Assembly (NCBI GenBank): GCA_029932835.1 | Contig: JAOZPI010000043.1 | Span: forward strand, 1 to 7,029 | Length of the DNA: 7,029 nt | Reading direction: 5' to 3' | Source: an archaeon | Lineage (GTDB): Archaea > Altiarchaeota > Altiarchaeia > JAFGQM01 | In this document: positions 1 to 5,464 of the stretch, one piece after another | Layout: each line of letters starts with the position of its first letter | Position numbering within the stretch: position 1 is the first letter of the stretch | Position numbers and translations under genes: made by a program | The notes under the pieces: model-generated | The model's input: the letters and a program-made list of their open reading frames with translations, nothing else | Database searches by the model: none | What the model was told of the DNA's origin: nothing

Positions 1-407
1 GTAAGATTCATTTGCTCTCGAAGAATATCCAGGGTCCTCTCCAGGTCCTCTATTATCGGGTCGGATTCTTCCTGTCCCTCAAATGTGTTCTCCTTGGTTT
101 TGTCTATAGTATGTTTGAGCTGGTAATAGACCTCCCTTATGGAGGCATGCTTGTCCGAGTCTACCAATCTTCTACAAAGGTTGGCAATGAGTATCGTTTG
201 CATAAATTTTCTGGCATGGGCTATGTTAAGGAAGGTCCTCTGCATCTTCCGCTCTCCCATCGTGAGAAGGCGATTTTCTTCATCAAAGGTGATATTAGAA
301 AGACCCTTGGCAGGCATTACTATCCTAGGGTTTTCTCCCCGTTCTACCTCCTCTTCAATCTCCTCAGCCAGCCTCCGGATCTTAGCCAAGACCTGCTGTT
401 TTTCCAT
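1..407 (-). CDS. top6A: DNA topoisomerase VI subunit A (N-terminal part, runs off the window)
   Basis: Catalytic DNA-cleaving subunit of the type IIB topoisomerase VI, an A2B2 enzyme that relaxes and decatenates DNA; it is homologous to Spo11. The frame starts with ATG at 407-405 and stays open to position 1, giving 135 codons; the Toprim domain expected further on lies outside the window. Visible here is the start of the 5Y-CAP (winged-helix) domain, including SIREVYYQLKHT at residues 89-100. By comparison with Spo11, the second tyrosine (Y95) is the residue that would form the 5'-phosphotyrosyl link to DNA. The stretch TFEGQEESDPIIEDL (about 108-122) is also typical of archaeal subunit A. 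The gene starts 7 bases after the top6B stop. A GTGATC sequence overlapping that stop resembles part of an archaeal ribosome binding site, so the two are probably co-transcribed and coupled. Nothing looks broken in the visible part. Confidence 0.95.
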   Translation of the reverse strand, partial: MEKQQVLAKIRRLAEEIEEEVERGENPRIVMPAKGLSNITFDEENRLLTMGERKMQRTFLNIAHARKFMQTILIANLCRRLVDSDKHASIREVYYQLKHTIDKTKENTFEGQEESDPIIEDLERTLDILREQMNL

Positions 408-414
408 CTTTGGA

Positions 415-2184
415 TCACATATAATCTGAAAGGGTTCTTCCCTCTTTGTGGGAGGAAGGCAAGGATAGAGAGCGGCCTTCCTCTGCTGTGCCTCCTATAT
501 CCTTCAGGGACTCCTCCATATTTAAATCTTCTGCTTTATTTAGCTTCTGGGATGGTATGGATCCTGTTGCCTCTCTATTTTCACTGTCCTTCTCCGGATC
601 CTGCAGTCCTGTGTCCTCATTAGTTTCATCCTCTTCGAGTATCTCCCCTACGTGTTTATCTATAAGCTCTATCCACTTTTTTTCCACCTCCTCCTTGTCC
701 CTTCTGAGCATTTCGGCTATTTCAGGAGCAATTTCCATAGCATATCTGAGGAGGCGCTCCCTCCTTGCAGTATGTTCTTGAAGTCTCCTACGATGAGAGT
801 GAAAACGATTAAACTTGCGACCCACATCCATAAGGGCGAAGCGTATCTCTTGGGTTATCTCCTGTATGTCAGCAACTGACTGCTTCCCTGCTCCAGTGTA
901 GGGGATGTGAGTAGAGACGATATTCACGAATATAGTAACAGGAGAATGCTCAATGTCCTTCAAGCCGTATCTCTTCCAATCCAAGGTCTGAGTCGCCTTT
1001 GTGATAGCACAACCCCCAGCGTCAAAGAGTAGAGGAGCACGATTTGCAAATCTCATTATCTCATACCGCTGTTCTCCTGAAGAGGTCTTGCGGCCAGCAT
1101 GCCCACCGTGCGCGACGCCGACCTCAATTTGGAATGCATAACCGCCCCCGTAGACTGTGGGACGCCTCTCCACCACAGAGAGAAACTCAGGAGCCAGTAT
1201 ATTCTGCATAGCTTTCTCTATATTCTTTTCACCAATAGGCCTCAAACAGTCTGTAGCTGGAGCAAGGAAAGACATCTTTCTAAATGCCTTAACTATCGCT
1301 TCTGCCTCTCTCCAGCCCAGCTTTCTGGGAGGGATCCCAAGATCAAAGTCCAGATACTGCTGCAGTTCTTTTATCTTTGCTGAGCTTATTCTGGAGAATT
1401 CGGTCTGTAGCATCCCTCGCAACGTTCTGTTCTTGCTGGCCTTTGCCATAATGACAAGATCATCTACAATAATTCCCTTGGGATGGGGCTTAACCTCTAC
1501 TGGCGGTCTCGGTATTTGGTCGGTAGATCTAGGGAAATGGACTCGAGCTCCAGAGGGATCAATGTATGTTATTTCAGCGTGGGGATTCGCGATGGCGGTT
1601 CTACGAAGATACTCATAGGGACCTTGATCCCCTGTGGAAAACTGAACGTCTTTGAAGTGGGCAATATACTCAACACCTGTCCTCTCTGGAACGGGAGAAA
1701 TCCTCTGTTCGCTCACGATATCTGCTCTGTTTTTGTGTATGTCTATATTTAATTCTATGTCCCAAGCCTCGTCCTTTGTTATGGTTATGATCTCAACAGG
1801 CTTCCCTGTGGTCATCTGGGAGAACATAGTAACCCCGGCAACCCCTATACCCTGTTGTCCCCTAAGTTGAATGTTTCTATGGAACTTTGTACCAGCTAGC
1901 ATCTTCCCAAAGACACTTGAGATGTGCTTCTTTGGTATGCCCGGACCATTATCCATTTCCCTAACAAGTATGGTTTCTGGATCTATCTGTTTTATCTCAA
2001 CGGTTATCGACGGTAGGATGTTGGACTCCTCACAAGCATCCAGAGAGTTGGTGACCAGCTCATGAACGACTGTAGTCAGGGACCTGATCTTCCCGCTATA
2101 GCCCAGCATCTGGGCATTCTTTCTAAAGAATTCCGCAATACTGTGCTCTCGTAAATCCTTAAATAGATCATCGGCCTTGGGCAT
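415..2184 (-). CDS. top6B: DNA topoisomerase VI subunit B (GHKL ATPase)
   Basis: ATPase subunit of topoisomerase VI, 589 residues. It dimerises on ATP binding and gates passage of one duplex through the break made by subunit A. The N-terminal GHKL domain has all its motifs: HELVTNSLDA (41-50; E42 general base, N46 Mg2+ ligand), DNGPGIP (78-84) and RGQQGIGVAG (108-117). An H2TH-like segment follows at about 235-310. The transducer domain ends around 480 and carries the switch lysine in TGAGKQS (K434), which contacts the ATP gamma-phosphate. After a charged helical stretch (about 470-515) comes an acidic, low-complexity tail of some 75 residues with no recognisable domain. ATG 2184 is chosen because it directly precedes the conserved N-terminal strap and lies about 26 bases from a T-rich TATA-like box, with no Shine-Dalgarno; this suggests a leaderless mRNA. 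The gene forms a unit with top6A. Confidence 0.97.
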   Translation of the reverse strand: MPKADDLFKDLREHSIAEFFRKNAQMLGYSGKIRSLTTVVHELVTNSLDACEESNILPSITVEIKQIDPETILVREMDNGPGIPKKHISSVFGKMLAGTKFHRNIQLRGQQGIGVAGVTMFSQMTTGKPVEIITITKDEAWDIELNIDIHKNRADIVSEQRISPVPERTGVEYIAHFKDVQFSTGDQGPYEYLRRTAIANPHAEITYIDPSGARVHFPRSTDQIPRPPVEVKPHPKGIIVDDLVIMAKASKNRTLRGMLQTEFSRISSAKIKELQQYLDFDLGIPPRKLGWREAEAIVKAFRKMSFLAPATDCLRPIGEKNIEKAMQNILAPEFLSVVERRPTVYGGGYAFQIEVGVAHGGHAGRKTSSGEQRYEIMRFANRAPLLFDAGGCAITKATQTLDWKRYGLKDIEHSPVTIFVNIVSTHIPYTGAGKQSVADIQEITQEIRFALMDVGRKFNRFHSHRRRLQEHTARRERLLRYAMEIAPEIAEMLRRDKEEVEKKWIELIDKHVGEILEEDETNEDTGLQDPEKDSENREATGSIPSQKLNKAEDLNMEESLKDIGGTAEEGRSLSLPSSHKEGRTLSDYM

Positions 2185-2204
2185 TATCCTATCTTAAAGC
2201 CGTG

Positions 2205-2216
2205 AAAAATAAAAAA
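2205..2216 (-). promoter_or_regulatory. T-rich TATA-like box for top6B
   Basis: On the minus strand this reads six T, one A, five T. Its centre lies about 26 bases before the top6B ATG, the usual archaeal distance from TATA box to transcription start, so transcription would begin at or next to the ATG. No Shine-Dalgarno precedes the ATG, which fits a leaderless message. The same bases may instead, or also, act as a terminator for the upstream transporter gene. Confidence 0.45.
2205..2216 (-). terminator. Possible T-tract terminator after the transporter gene
   Basis: The transporter stop codon is at 2229-2227, and a T6-A-T5 tract begins 10 bases further on. Archaeal RNA polymerase terminates on T-rich tracts in the non-template strand without needing a hairpin, and no strong hairpin is visible here. 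The tract coincides with the proposed top6B promoter box, so one of the two readings may be wrong. Confidence 0.35.
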
Positions 2217-2226
2217 CTTGAGGGGC

Positions 2227-3105
2227 CTAGGAGCGATGGAGCATCATTATCGGGACAATAAGGATGTTGTGGAGAAGAGTGGCTATAACACCAACCATAG
2301 CAACATCTGGACCAAAGACGTTCAGCGCTACTACCATCGCCAGGGTTCCGTTTCGGATGCCGTTGCTAAATCCTATAACAAAGCGCTCCTTGGTTGGGAG
2401 AGCAAGACCTATCAGAAAGGAGAGGGTGATATACACCGCAAGGATCAGAATTGGATAGACAAAGTCCCCCAGACGACCGGCAGAGGCGGAGATAACACCA
2501 AAAACCACGAAGAACATGCACAGATTCCCTATAGGCTTTGAAATCCTAAGGAGCTTTTTTGTGGCGCTCTTGGCGTACCTTCGTACGATCTCTGCTAGAA
2601 AAAGAGGAAGCAAGATGTATTTTATCAGGGTTTGGAACAGGGAGAAGGTATCTACATTAACAAAAACACCAGTCAAGAGCTTTACTAAGATGGGAGTGGC
2701 TATGGGGGAGAGGAGTGTGGACGTGGTGGTGATGAGGACAGCAAAGGCTGCATTCTTCCTTAGCCTTGTCATGTAGAAAGAGTTGGCCATAGCTGCCGGA
2801 GTGGCGGCGTAAAGGATCAAGCCAATTGCCAGATCTTTTCTGAGCAGGAAAGAGAAGGGAAGGGCCAAGATCGGGCTGATCACAAAGATAAGGAGGAGGG
2901 AGAGTATAAGAAGGTTCCTATTAGAGAGATTTTCATAGAGCTGTTTGAGGTCTATGCGAAGGCTTGTCAAAAACATCACAATGAGAAGGGGGTATATGGC
3001 ATAAGGGGTGATATAGAGGCCTATTCCCGGAATCAAAATGCCCAAGAGTATTGCGAGAAGCAGAAAGAACCAAAGCTCTTCTGAGAGGAACGAACCAAGC
3101 CTCAT
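2227..3105 (-). CDS. SBF/BASS-family 10-helix membrane transporter
   Basis: Predicted inner-membrane transporter of the bile acid:sodium symporter (SBF/BASS) superfamily, 292 residues from the chosen start. About ten hydrophobic segments are visible: 10-30, 36-50, 63-88, 91-113, 118-144, 155-177, 192-211, 217-236, 242-264 and 267-289. The two family repeats are recognisable: ATPAAMANS (101-109), entering the crossover helix of the first half, and FSNGIRNGTLA (246-256) in the second. By eye, residues that bind Na+ in characterised members are changed (E and Q to S247 and R251), so sodium coupling is doubtful and the substrate cannot be named; bile acids are unlikely in an archaeon. ATG 3105 is preferred because it overlaps the ssb stop as ATGA and leaves only a short cytoplasmic end. 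An ATG at 3165 would add 20 polar residues and overlap ssb by 64 bases. ACR3-type arsenite exporters are distant relatives. Confidence 0.85.
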   Translation of the reverse strand: MRLGSFLSEELWFFLLLAILLGILIPGIGLYITPYAIYPLLIVMFLTSLRIDLKQLYENLSNRNLLILSLLLIFVISPILALPFSFLLRKDLAIGLILYAATPAAMANSFYMTRLRKNAAFAVLITTTSTLLSPIATPILVKLLTGVFVNVDTFSLFQTLIKYILLPLFLAEIVRRYAKSATKKLLRISKPIGNLCMFFVVFGVISASAGRLGDFVYPILILAVYITLSFLIGLALPTKERFVIGFSNGIRNGTLAMVVALNVFGPDVAMVGVIATLLHNILIVPIMMLHRS

Positions 3106-3392
3106 CCCTTTATTACGGTCAATGTGCCAAACTTGCCGGCTGTGAGTTGTGGATTGCCCTGCCACTCAGACACGTATCCATTGCTTATCTTTAATTTATC
3201 CCCTGCCTTTACCTCATCAACCTGTTCGTTCCACAGCGACAGATCGATTTCGCCGGTCTCATCCTTGACCTTTGCGGTTGCAACCTTCCCCTTTCTCCCA
3301 TATTTTTCAAACTCACGAACGTCTCCCACTGACACAACTTCTACCTCAATATCCACATTCCCCATGCGAGGCTTTAGATCACTTATTTTCAT
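3102..3392 (-). CDS. ssb: Single-OB-fold ssDNA-binding protein (archaeal SSB/RPA-like)
   Basis: Short nucleic-acid-binding protein of 96 residues, essentially one OB fold. It resembles the OB domain of Sulfolobus SSB and human SOSS-B1 (hSSB1). Family signatures are the opening ISDLKPRMGNVDIEVEVV (3-20), AKVKDETGEIDLSLWNEQ (40-57) and GDKLKISNGYV (64-74). Aligned by eye with Sulfolobus SSB, the DNA-stacking aromatics correspond to W54, Y73 and W77. Unlike the crenarchaeal protein it stops right after the fold, with no glycine-rich or acidic tail, so a partner-binding tail is missing or supplied by another protein. Its likely role is protecting ssDNA in repair or replication; RNA binding is possible too. 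The gene heads the minus-strand block, overlaps the transporter start by 4 bases and faces the HPF-like gene across 66 bases. There is no Shine-Dalgarno before ATG 3392, and a TATA-like box about 30 bases upstream suggests a nearly leaderless mRNA. Confidence 0.9.
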   Translation of the reverse strand: MKISDLKPRMGNVDIEVEVVSVGDVREFEKYGRKGKVATAKVKDETGEIDLSLWNEQVDEVKAGDKLKISNGYVSEWQGNPQLTAGKFGTLTVIKG

Positions 3393-3418
3393 TTTTCGGG
3401 GTTATTTCAAATGCGGTG

Positions 3419-3426
3419 TTTAAAAA
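3419..3426. promoter_or_regulatory. Shared divergent TATA-like box between ssb and the HPF-like gene
   Basis: TTTAAAAA on the plus strand is TTTTTAAA on the minus strand, so it is TATA-like both ways. Its centre is about 30 bases before the ssb ATG (minus strand), giving a predicted leader of only a few bases. It is about 36 bases before the ATG at 3459 (plus strand), giving a leader near 10 bases. A second AT-rich box, TAAATATAT at 3449-3457, touches the plus-strand start codon. It is too close to serve that gene but could serve ssb with a leader of about 35 bases. Confidence 0.45.
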
Positions 3427-3458
3427 CCTTTTTTTCTTTCGGGAGGCATAAATATATT

Positions 3459-3764
3459 ATGGCTGTGGAGATCTCCGGATCATCTCTTAACCCAGATGAA
3501 AGGCTCACAATCGAGGAATTGGGAGAAAAATTAACAAGAAAGCACGGCGTAAAAAAGATCTATGTCACCGTTAAAAAACGCAGGAAGGCGGGGGGGAGGT
3601 ACAGCTACTCTGTAATTGTGAGAATAAATTCTATGAAGAGCACCTGTTCTGCAGAAGTAGAGGGGTGGGACTTTTGGGAAGTGGCACACCGGGCATTTGA
3701 GAAGATAGAGAAGAGGAAGAGGATAAAATGCAGCAGCTTTTTTAGGAGGTTGTTCAGGAGGTAA
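3459..3764 (+). CDS. Small basic protein resembling ribosome hibernation factor (HPF/S30EA-like)
   Basis: A 101-residue basic protein. Its predicted pattern is beta-alpha-beta-beta-beta-alpha, as in HPF/YfiA: a first strand VEISGSSL (3-10), a helix at about 17-30, strands at about 32-40, 47-57 and 60-68, and a helix at about 70-87. SAEVEGWDFWEVAHRAFEKIEK (64-85) closely recalls the 'AE-x-EG-D-Y-A-ID-A-KLE' run of HPF proteins, which bind the small-subunit decoding region and silence ribosomes in stress. This is fold and motif recognition, not proof. A basic tail ending RRLFRR (96-101) follows, and the long HPF C-terminal dimerisation domain is absent. ATG 3459 is chosen because the family's first strand starts there; GGGAGG at 3441-3446 lies 12 bases upstream, rather far for a Shine-Dalgarno. 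Start 3411 would add 16 residues lying across the promoter. The gene diverges from ssb and overlaps the PLD gene tail-to-tail by 11 bases. It might also be another dsRBD-like RNA binder. Confidence 0.6.
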   Translation: MAVEISGSSLNPDERLTIEELGEKLTRKHGVKKIYVTVKKRRKAGGRYSYSVIVRINSMKSTCSAEVEGWDFWEVAHRAFEKIEKRKRIKCSSFFRRLFRR

Positions 3765-4310
3765 GTTTGTGAAAGTAGGATTCAAAATCGGAAGCTATTT
3801 TCTGATTGTTGATTACCACATCTGCCTCATGGTTCTTTGCTAGGCTGTGGTATGACCAATTTGTTGAACCAACCACAACAATCCTGCCGTCGATTATTAT
3901 CAACTTATCGTGCGTAGATCCATCCATCTGTATTATCTTCACAGGGATATTGTTTTTCTCTAGGTACCGCGCTGTTCTCTTGTTGTGATCGTACCAGTCG
4001 TCCATGACCACATACACATCTACTCCCCTGTTTCTGGCACTCACCAGTTCATGAACGAGGCTGTTGGCTGGGGATGAGGAATACTCTGGCCTGGTCTCGT
4101 AGTTCATAGAGAACATAACCATATGGATGCTGCTTTGTGCGTTCTCTAAGAGCTTGGAAACGATAGGGGTATACTCTTGGTCTACGACAACTAAGGCTGA
4201 GTCAGGAGGGAGGGAAAGGGGAGGAGATAGGGTATAAACTGCCTCGGTAAGGGCTATACCTAAGAGAAAGCTGATGATCAGAAGGAGGCGGGGATTCCGG
4301 ATTATCCCAT
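3754..4310 (-). CDS. Exported single-HKD phospholipase D-superfamily protein (Nuc-like), start codon disrupted
   Basis: Small PLD-superfamily protein, about 185 residues, most like the exported Nuc/EndA nucleases that use one HKD motif per chain and act as dimers. From 4305 the open frame reads an N-terminal signal peptide (basic RNPR, then LLLIISFLLGIAL, cleavage likely near TEA), a PLD core including SSIHMVMFS (60-68) and RGVDVYVVMDD (95-105), and the HKD motif HDKLIIID (134-141; H134, K136, D141) followed by GSTNWS (148-153) and E162; numbering assumes the start repaired as below. Nuclease versus phospholipase activity cannot be told from sequence. The oddity is the start: no ATG, GTG or TTG occurs in this frame before 4122, which lies inside the domain. 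An ATG at 4310-4308 is one base out of frame and meets TAA two codons later. One extra G in the GGG at 4308-4306 would give a perfect signal-peptide start. It converges on the HPF-like gene. Confidence 0.75.
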
Positions 4311-4331
4311 TGTTTATTTTTCAGATGTGGG

Positions 4332-4339
4332 AATAAAAA
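4332..4339. promoter_or_regulatory. Shared divergent TATA-like box between the PLD gene and trm1
   Basis: AATAAAAA on the plus strand lies about 28 bases before the trm1 ATG at 4364, the standard archaeal spacing for a start at or near the ATG. On the minus strand the same bases read TTTTTATT, about 26 bases before the ATG at 4310 proposed for the PLD gene. The whole gap is only 53 bases, so both genes must use this region. Confidence 0.45.
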
Positions 4340-4360
4340 GTAATAGGGATTGGGAACAAA

Positions 4361-4367
4361 GAGATGA
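4361..4367 (+). promoter_or_regulatory. Possible Shine-Dalgarno favouring an inner trm1 start
   Basis: GAGATGA differs by one base from GAGGTGA, the complement of the archaeal 16S rRNA 3' end, and lies 5 bases before an in-frame ATG at 4373. It contains the outer ATG at 4364. If the mRNA starts far enough upstream, the inner ATG would be used and the protein would be three residues shorter. Confidence 0.3.
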
Positions 4368-5449
4368 CCAACATGAAAAGGATCAGGGAGGGAGAAGGGA
4401 CGTTCTGGGTATTTTCCGGAGAGGTCTCAAAGAAGCTCCCGGTCTTTTACAACCCTCAGATGGAATTTGATAGAAACCTCACAATTCAGATACTTAGGGA
4501 GATGGGGATCAAGAGGTATTGCGACGCTCTTGCTGGCTCTGGGTTGAGGGGAATCCGTGCAGCGCTTGAGGGGGGGGTAAGTGAAGTGGTTCTGAATGAC
4601 AGTAATAAGAAGGCAGTGGAAGTCATCGGAAGGAATCTAGAGGAGAATGGAATTCAAGGGGAGGTCTATAACAGGGATGTGAATCTCTTGTTGAGAGCCT
4701 TTAGATATAACAAATTCGACGCCATAGACATAGATCCTTTTGGTTCTTTTATCGGAGCCCTAGACTCTGCCCTCCGGGCAATCAAGAGGAAACACGGGCT
4801 TCTGTGCCTCACATCCACAGACACCGCAGCCCTTTGTGGAGTGTCGATGAAAACGTGTGTGCGAAGATACGACGCCCACCCCCTAAGGACCGCGTATGCA
4901 AAGGAGATAGGGCTCAGGATCCTGATCGGTGCGTGCGTGCGCATGAGTGCCAGATATGAAATGGCAATCAACCCCATCTTTGCTTACAATCGCCGCCACT
5001 ACTTCCGCCTCTTTCTGGAAACCAAAGCTGGAATCAAAAGTGCAGATGCTATGCTAAGAAGGGTATCCTACCTGCAACACTGCTTTAAGTGTGATTGGAG
5101 AGGGTACACACGGATTAATGAATTTAGGAGGGAATGCCCGAGGTGTGGCAATAGGTTGGAATGGGCAGGGCCCCTATGGGATGCAGAGTTTGCGTCCTCA
5201 GAGTTGGAGGTGGAGGCAAAGAGGGGGGGAGATGAGCTCAAGAGCTTTGTGGAGCTGGTCAAGAGGGAACAGGACATAACAACCCCATTTTATGAAATCC
5301 ACCACCTCTCCAAGCTGCATCATGTAGCCTCCCCGAAAAGGGGGGACCTGTTGCAATGGTTGGAGGGAAGAGAAACACACTTTTCAAGAACTGGAGTGAG
5401 GAGTAACAGGTATCCAGATCTCTACGATTTTTATAGAACAAAGTCTTAA
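4364..5449 (+). CDS. trm1: tRNA (guanine(26)-N2)-dimethyltransferase Trm1
   Basis: SAM-dependent enzyme that converts G26 of tRNAs to N2-methyl and N2,N2-dimethylguanosine, at the hinge between D and anticodon stems. The protein has 361 residues, close to the usual archaeal length. It has the family opening VFYNPQMEFDRNL (27-39), SAM motif I DALAGSGLRGIRAAL (54-68), the acidic end of the second strand LND (77-79), the catalytic motif IDPFGS (123-128) and TSTDTAALCG (150-159). A four-cysteine zinc site follows (C240, C243, C258, C261), then WAGPLWD (267-273) and a C-terminal THFSRTG (338-344). ATG 4364 is the outermost start, and a second ATG at 4373 has a better ribosome-binding context. Promoter spacing suggests a leaderless or short-leader mRNA. 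pckG follows after 15 bases on the same strand. A run of eight G (4570-4577) lies in frame at E-G-G-V without disrupting the gene. Confidence 0.96.
   Translation: MTNMKRIREGEGTFWVFSGEVSKKLPVFYNPQMEFDRNLTIQILREMGIKRYCDALAGSGLRGIRAALEGGVSEVVLNDSNKKAVEVIGRNLEENGIQGEVYNRDVNLLLRAFRYNKFDAIDIDPFGSFIGALDSALRAIKRKHGLLCLTSTDTAALCGVSMKTCVRRYDAHPLRTAYAKEIGLRILIGACVRMSARYEMAINPIFAYNRRHYFRLFLETKAGIKSADAMLRRVSYLQHCFKCDWRGYTRINEFRRECPRCGNRLEWAGPLWDAEFASSELEVEAKRGGDELKSFVELVKREQDITTPFYEIHHLSKLHHVASPKRGDLLQWLEGRETHFSRTGVRSNRYPDLYDFYRTKS
5428..5435 (+). promoter_or_regulatory. Possible TATA box for pckG inside the end of trm1
   Basis: TTTTTATA lies about 33 bases before the pckG ATG, which would give a transcription start near 5458 and a leader of under 10 bases. 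The 15-base gap after trm1 has no Shine-Dalgarno, so either a near-leaderless message from this box or read-through from trm1 is needed. It lies in coding sequence, so chance occurrence is possible. Confidence 0.3.
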
Positions 5450-5464
5450 GTTAGCCCGAAGTCC

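Noticed and set aside
437..458. Imperfect hairpin CTTCC(C)TC / GAGGAAG near the end of top6B
   Set aside because: Only seven pairs with a bulge, inside coding sequence, with no T tract after it; the subunit A gene follows at once, so a terminator makes no sense there.
12..623. A 203-codon plus-strand open frame, with others at 446-781, 1099-1383, 1157-1618, 1483-1752 and 1652-1870
   Set aside because: They lie antisense to top6A and top6B, have no recognisable motifs and show composition expected of an opposite-strand shadow. The minus-strand genes account for every conserved motif.
2218..2541. A 107-codon plus-strand open frame opposite the transporter gene
   Set aside because: It is antisense to a clear ten-helix membrane protein, and the product is polar with no pattern of a known family.
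3106..3165. A 20-residue N-terminal extension of the transporter starting at ATG 3165
   Set aside because: It would overlap ssb by 64 bases and add a polar stretch unlike the family. The ATGA overlap at 3102-3105 is the simpler start.
3411..3458. A 16-residue N-terminal extension of the HPF-like protein from ATG 3411
   Set aside because: The added stretch would be encoded across the divergent promoter, TATA-like boxes and GGGAGG. The family-like first strand begins right after ATG 3459.
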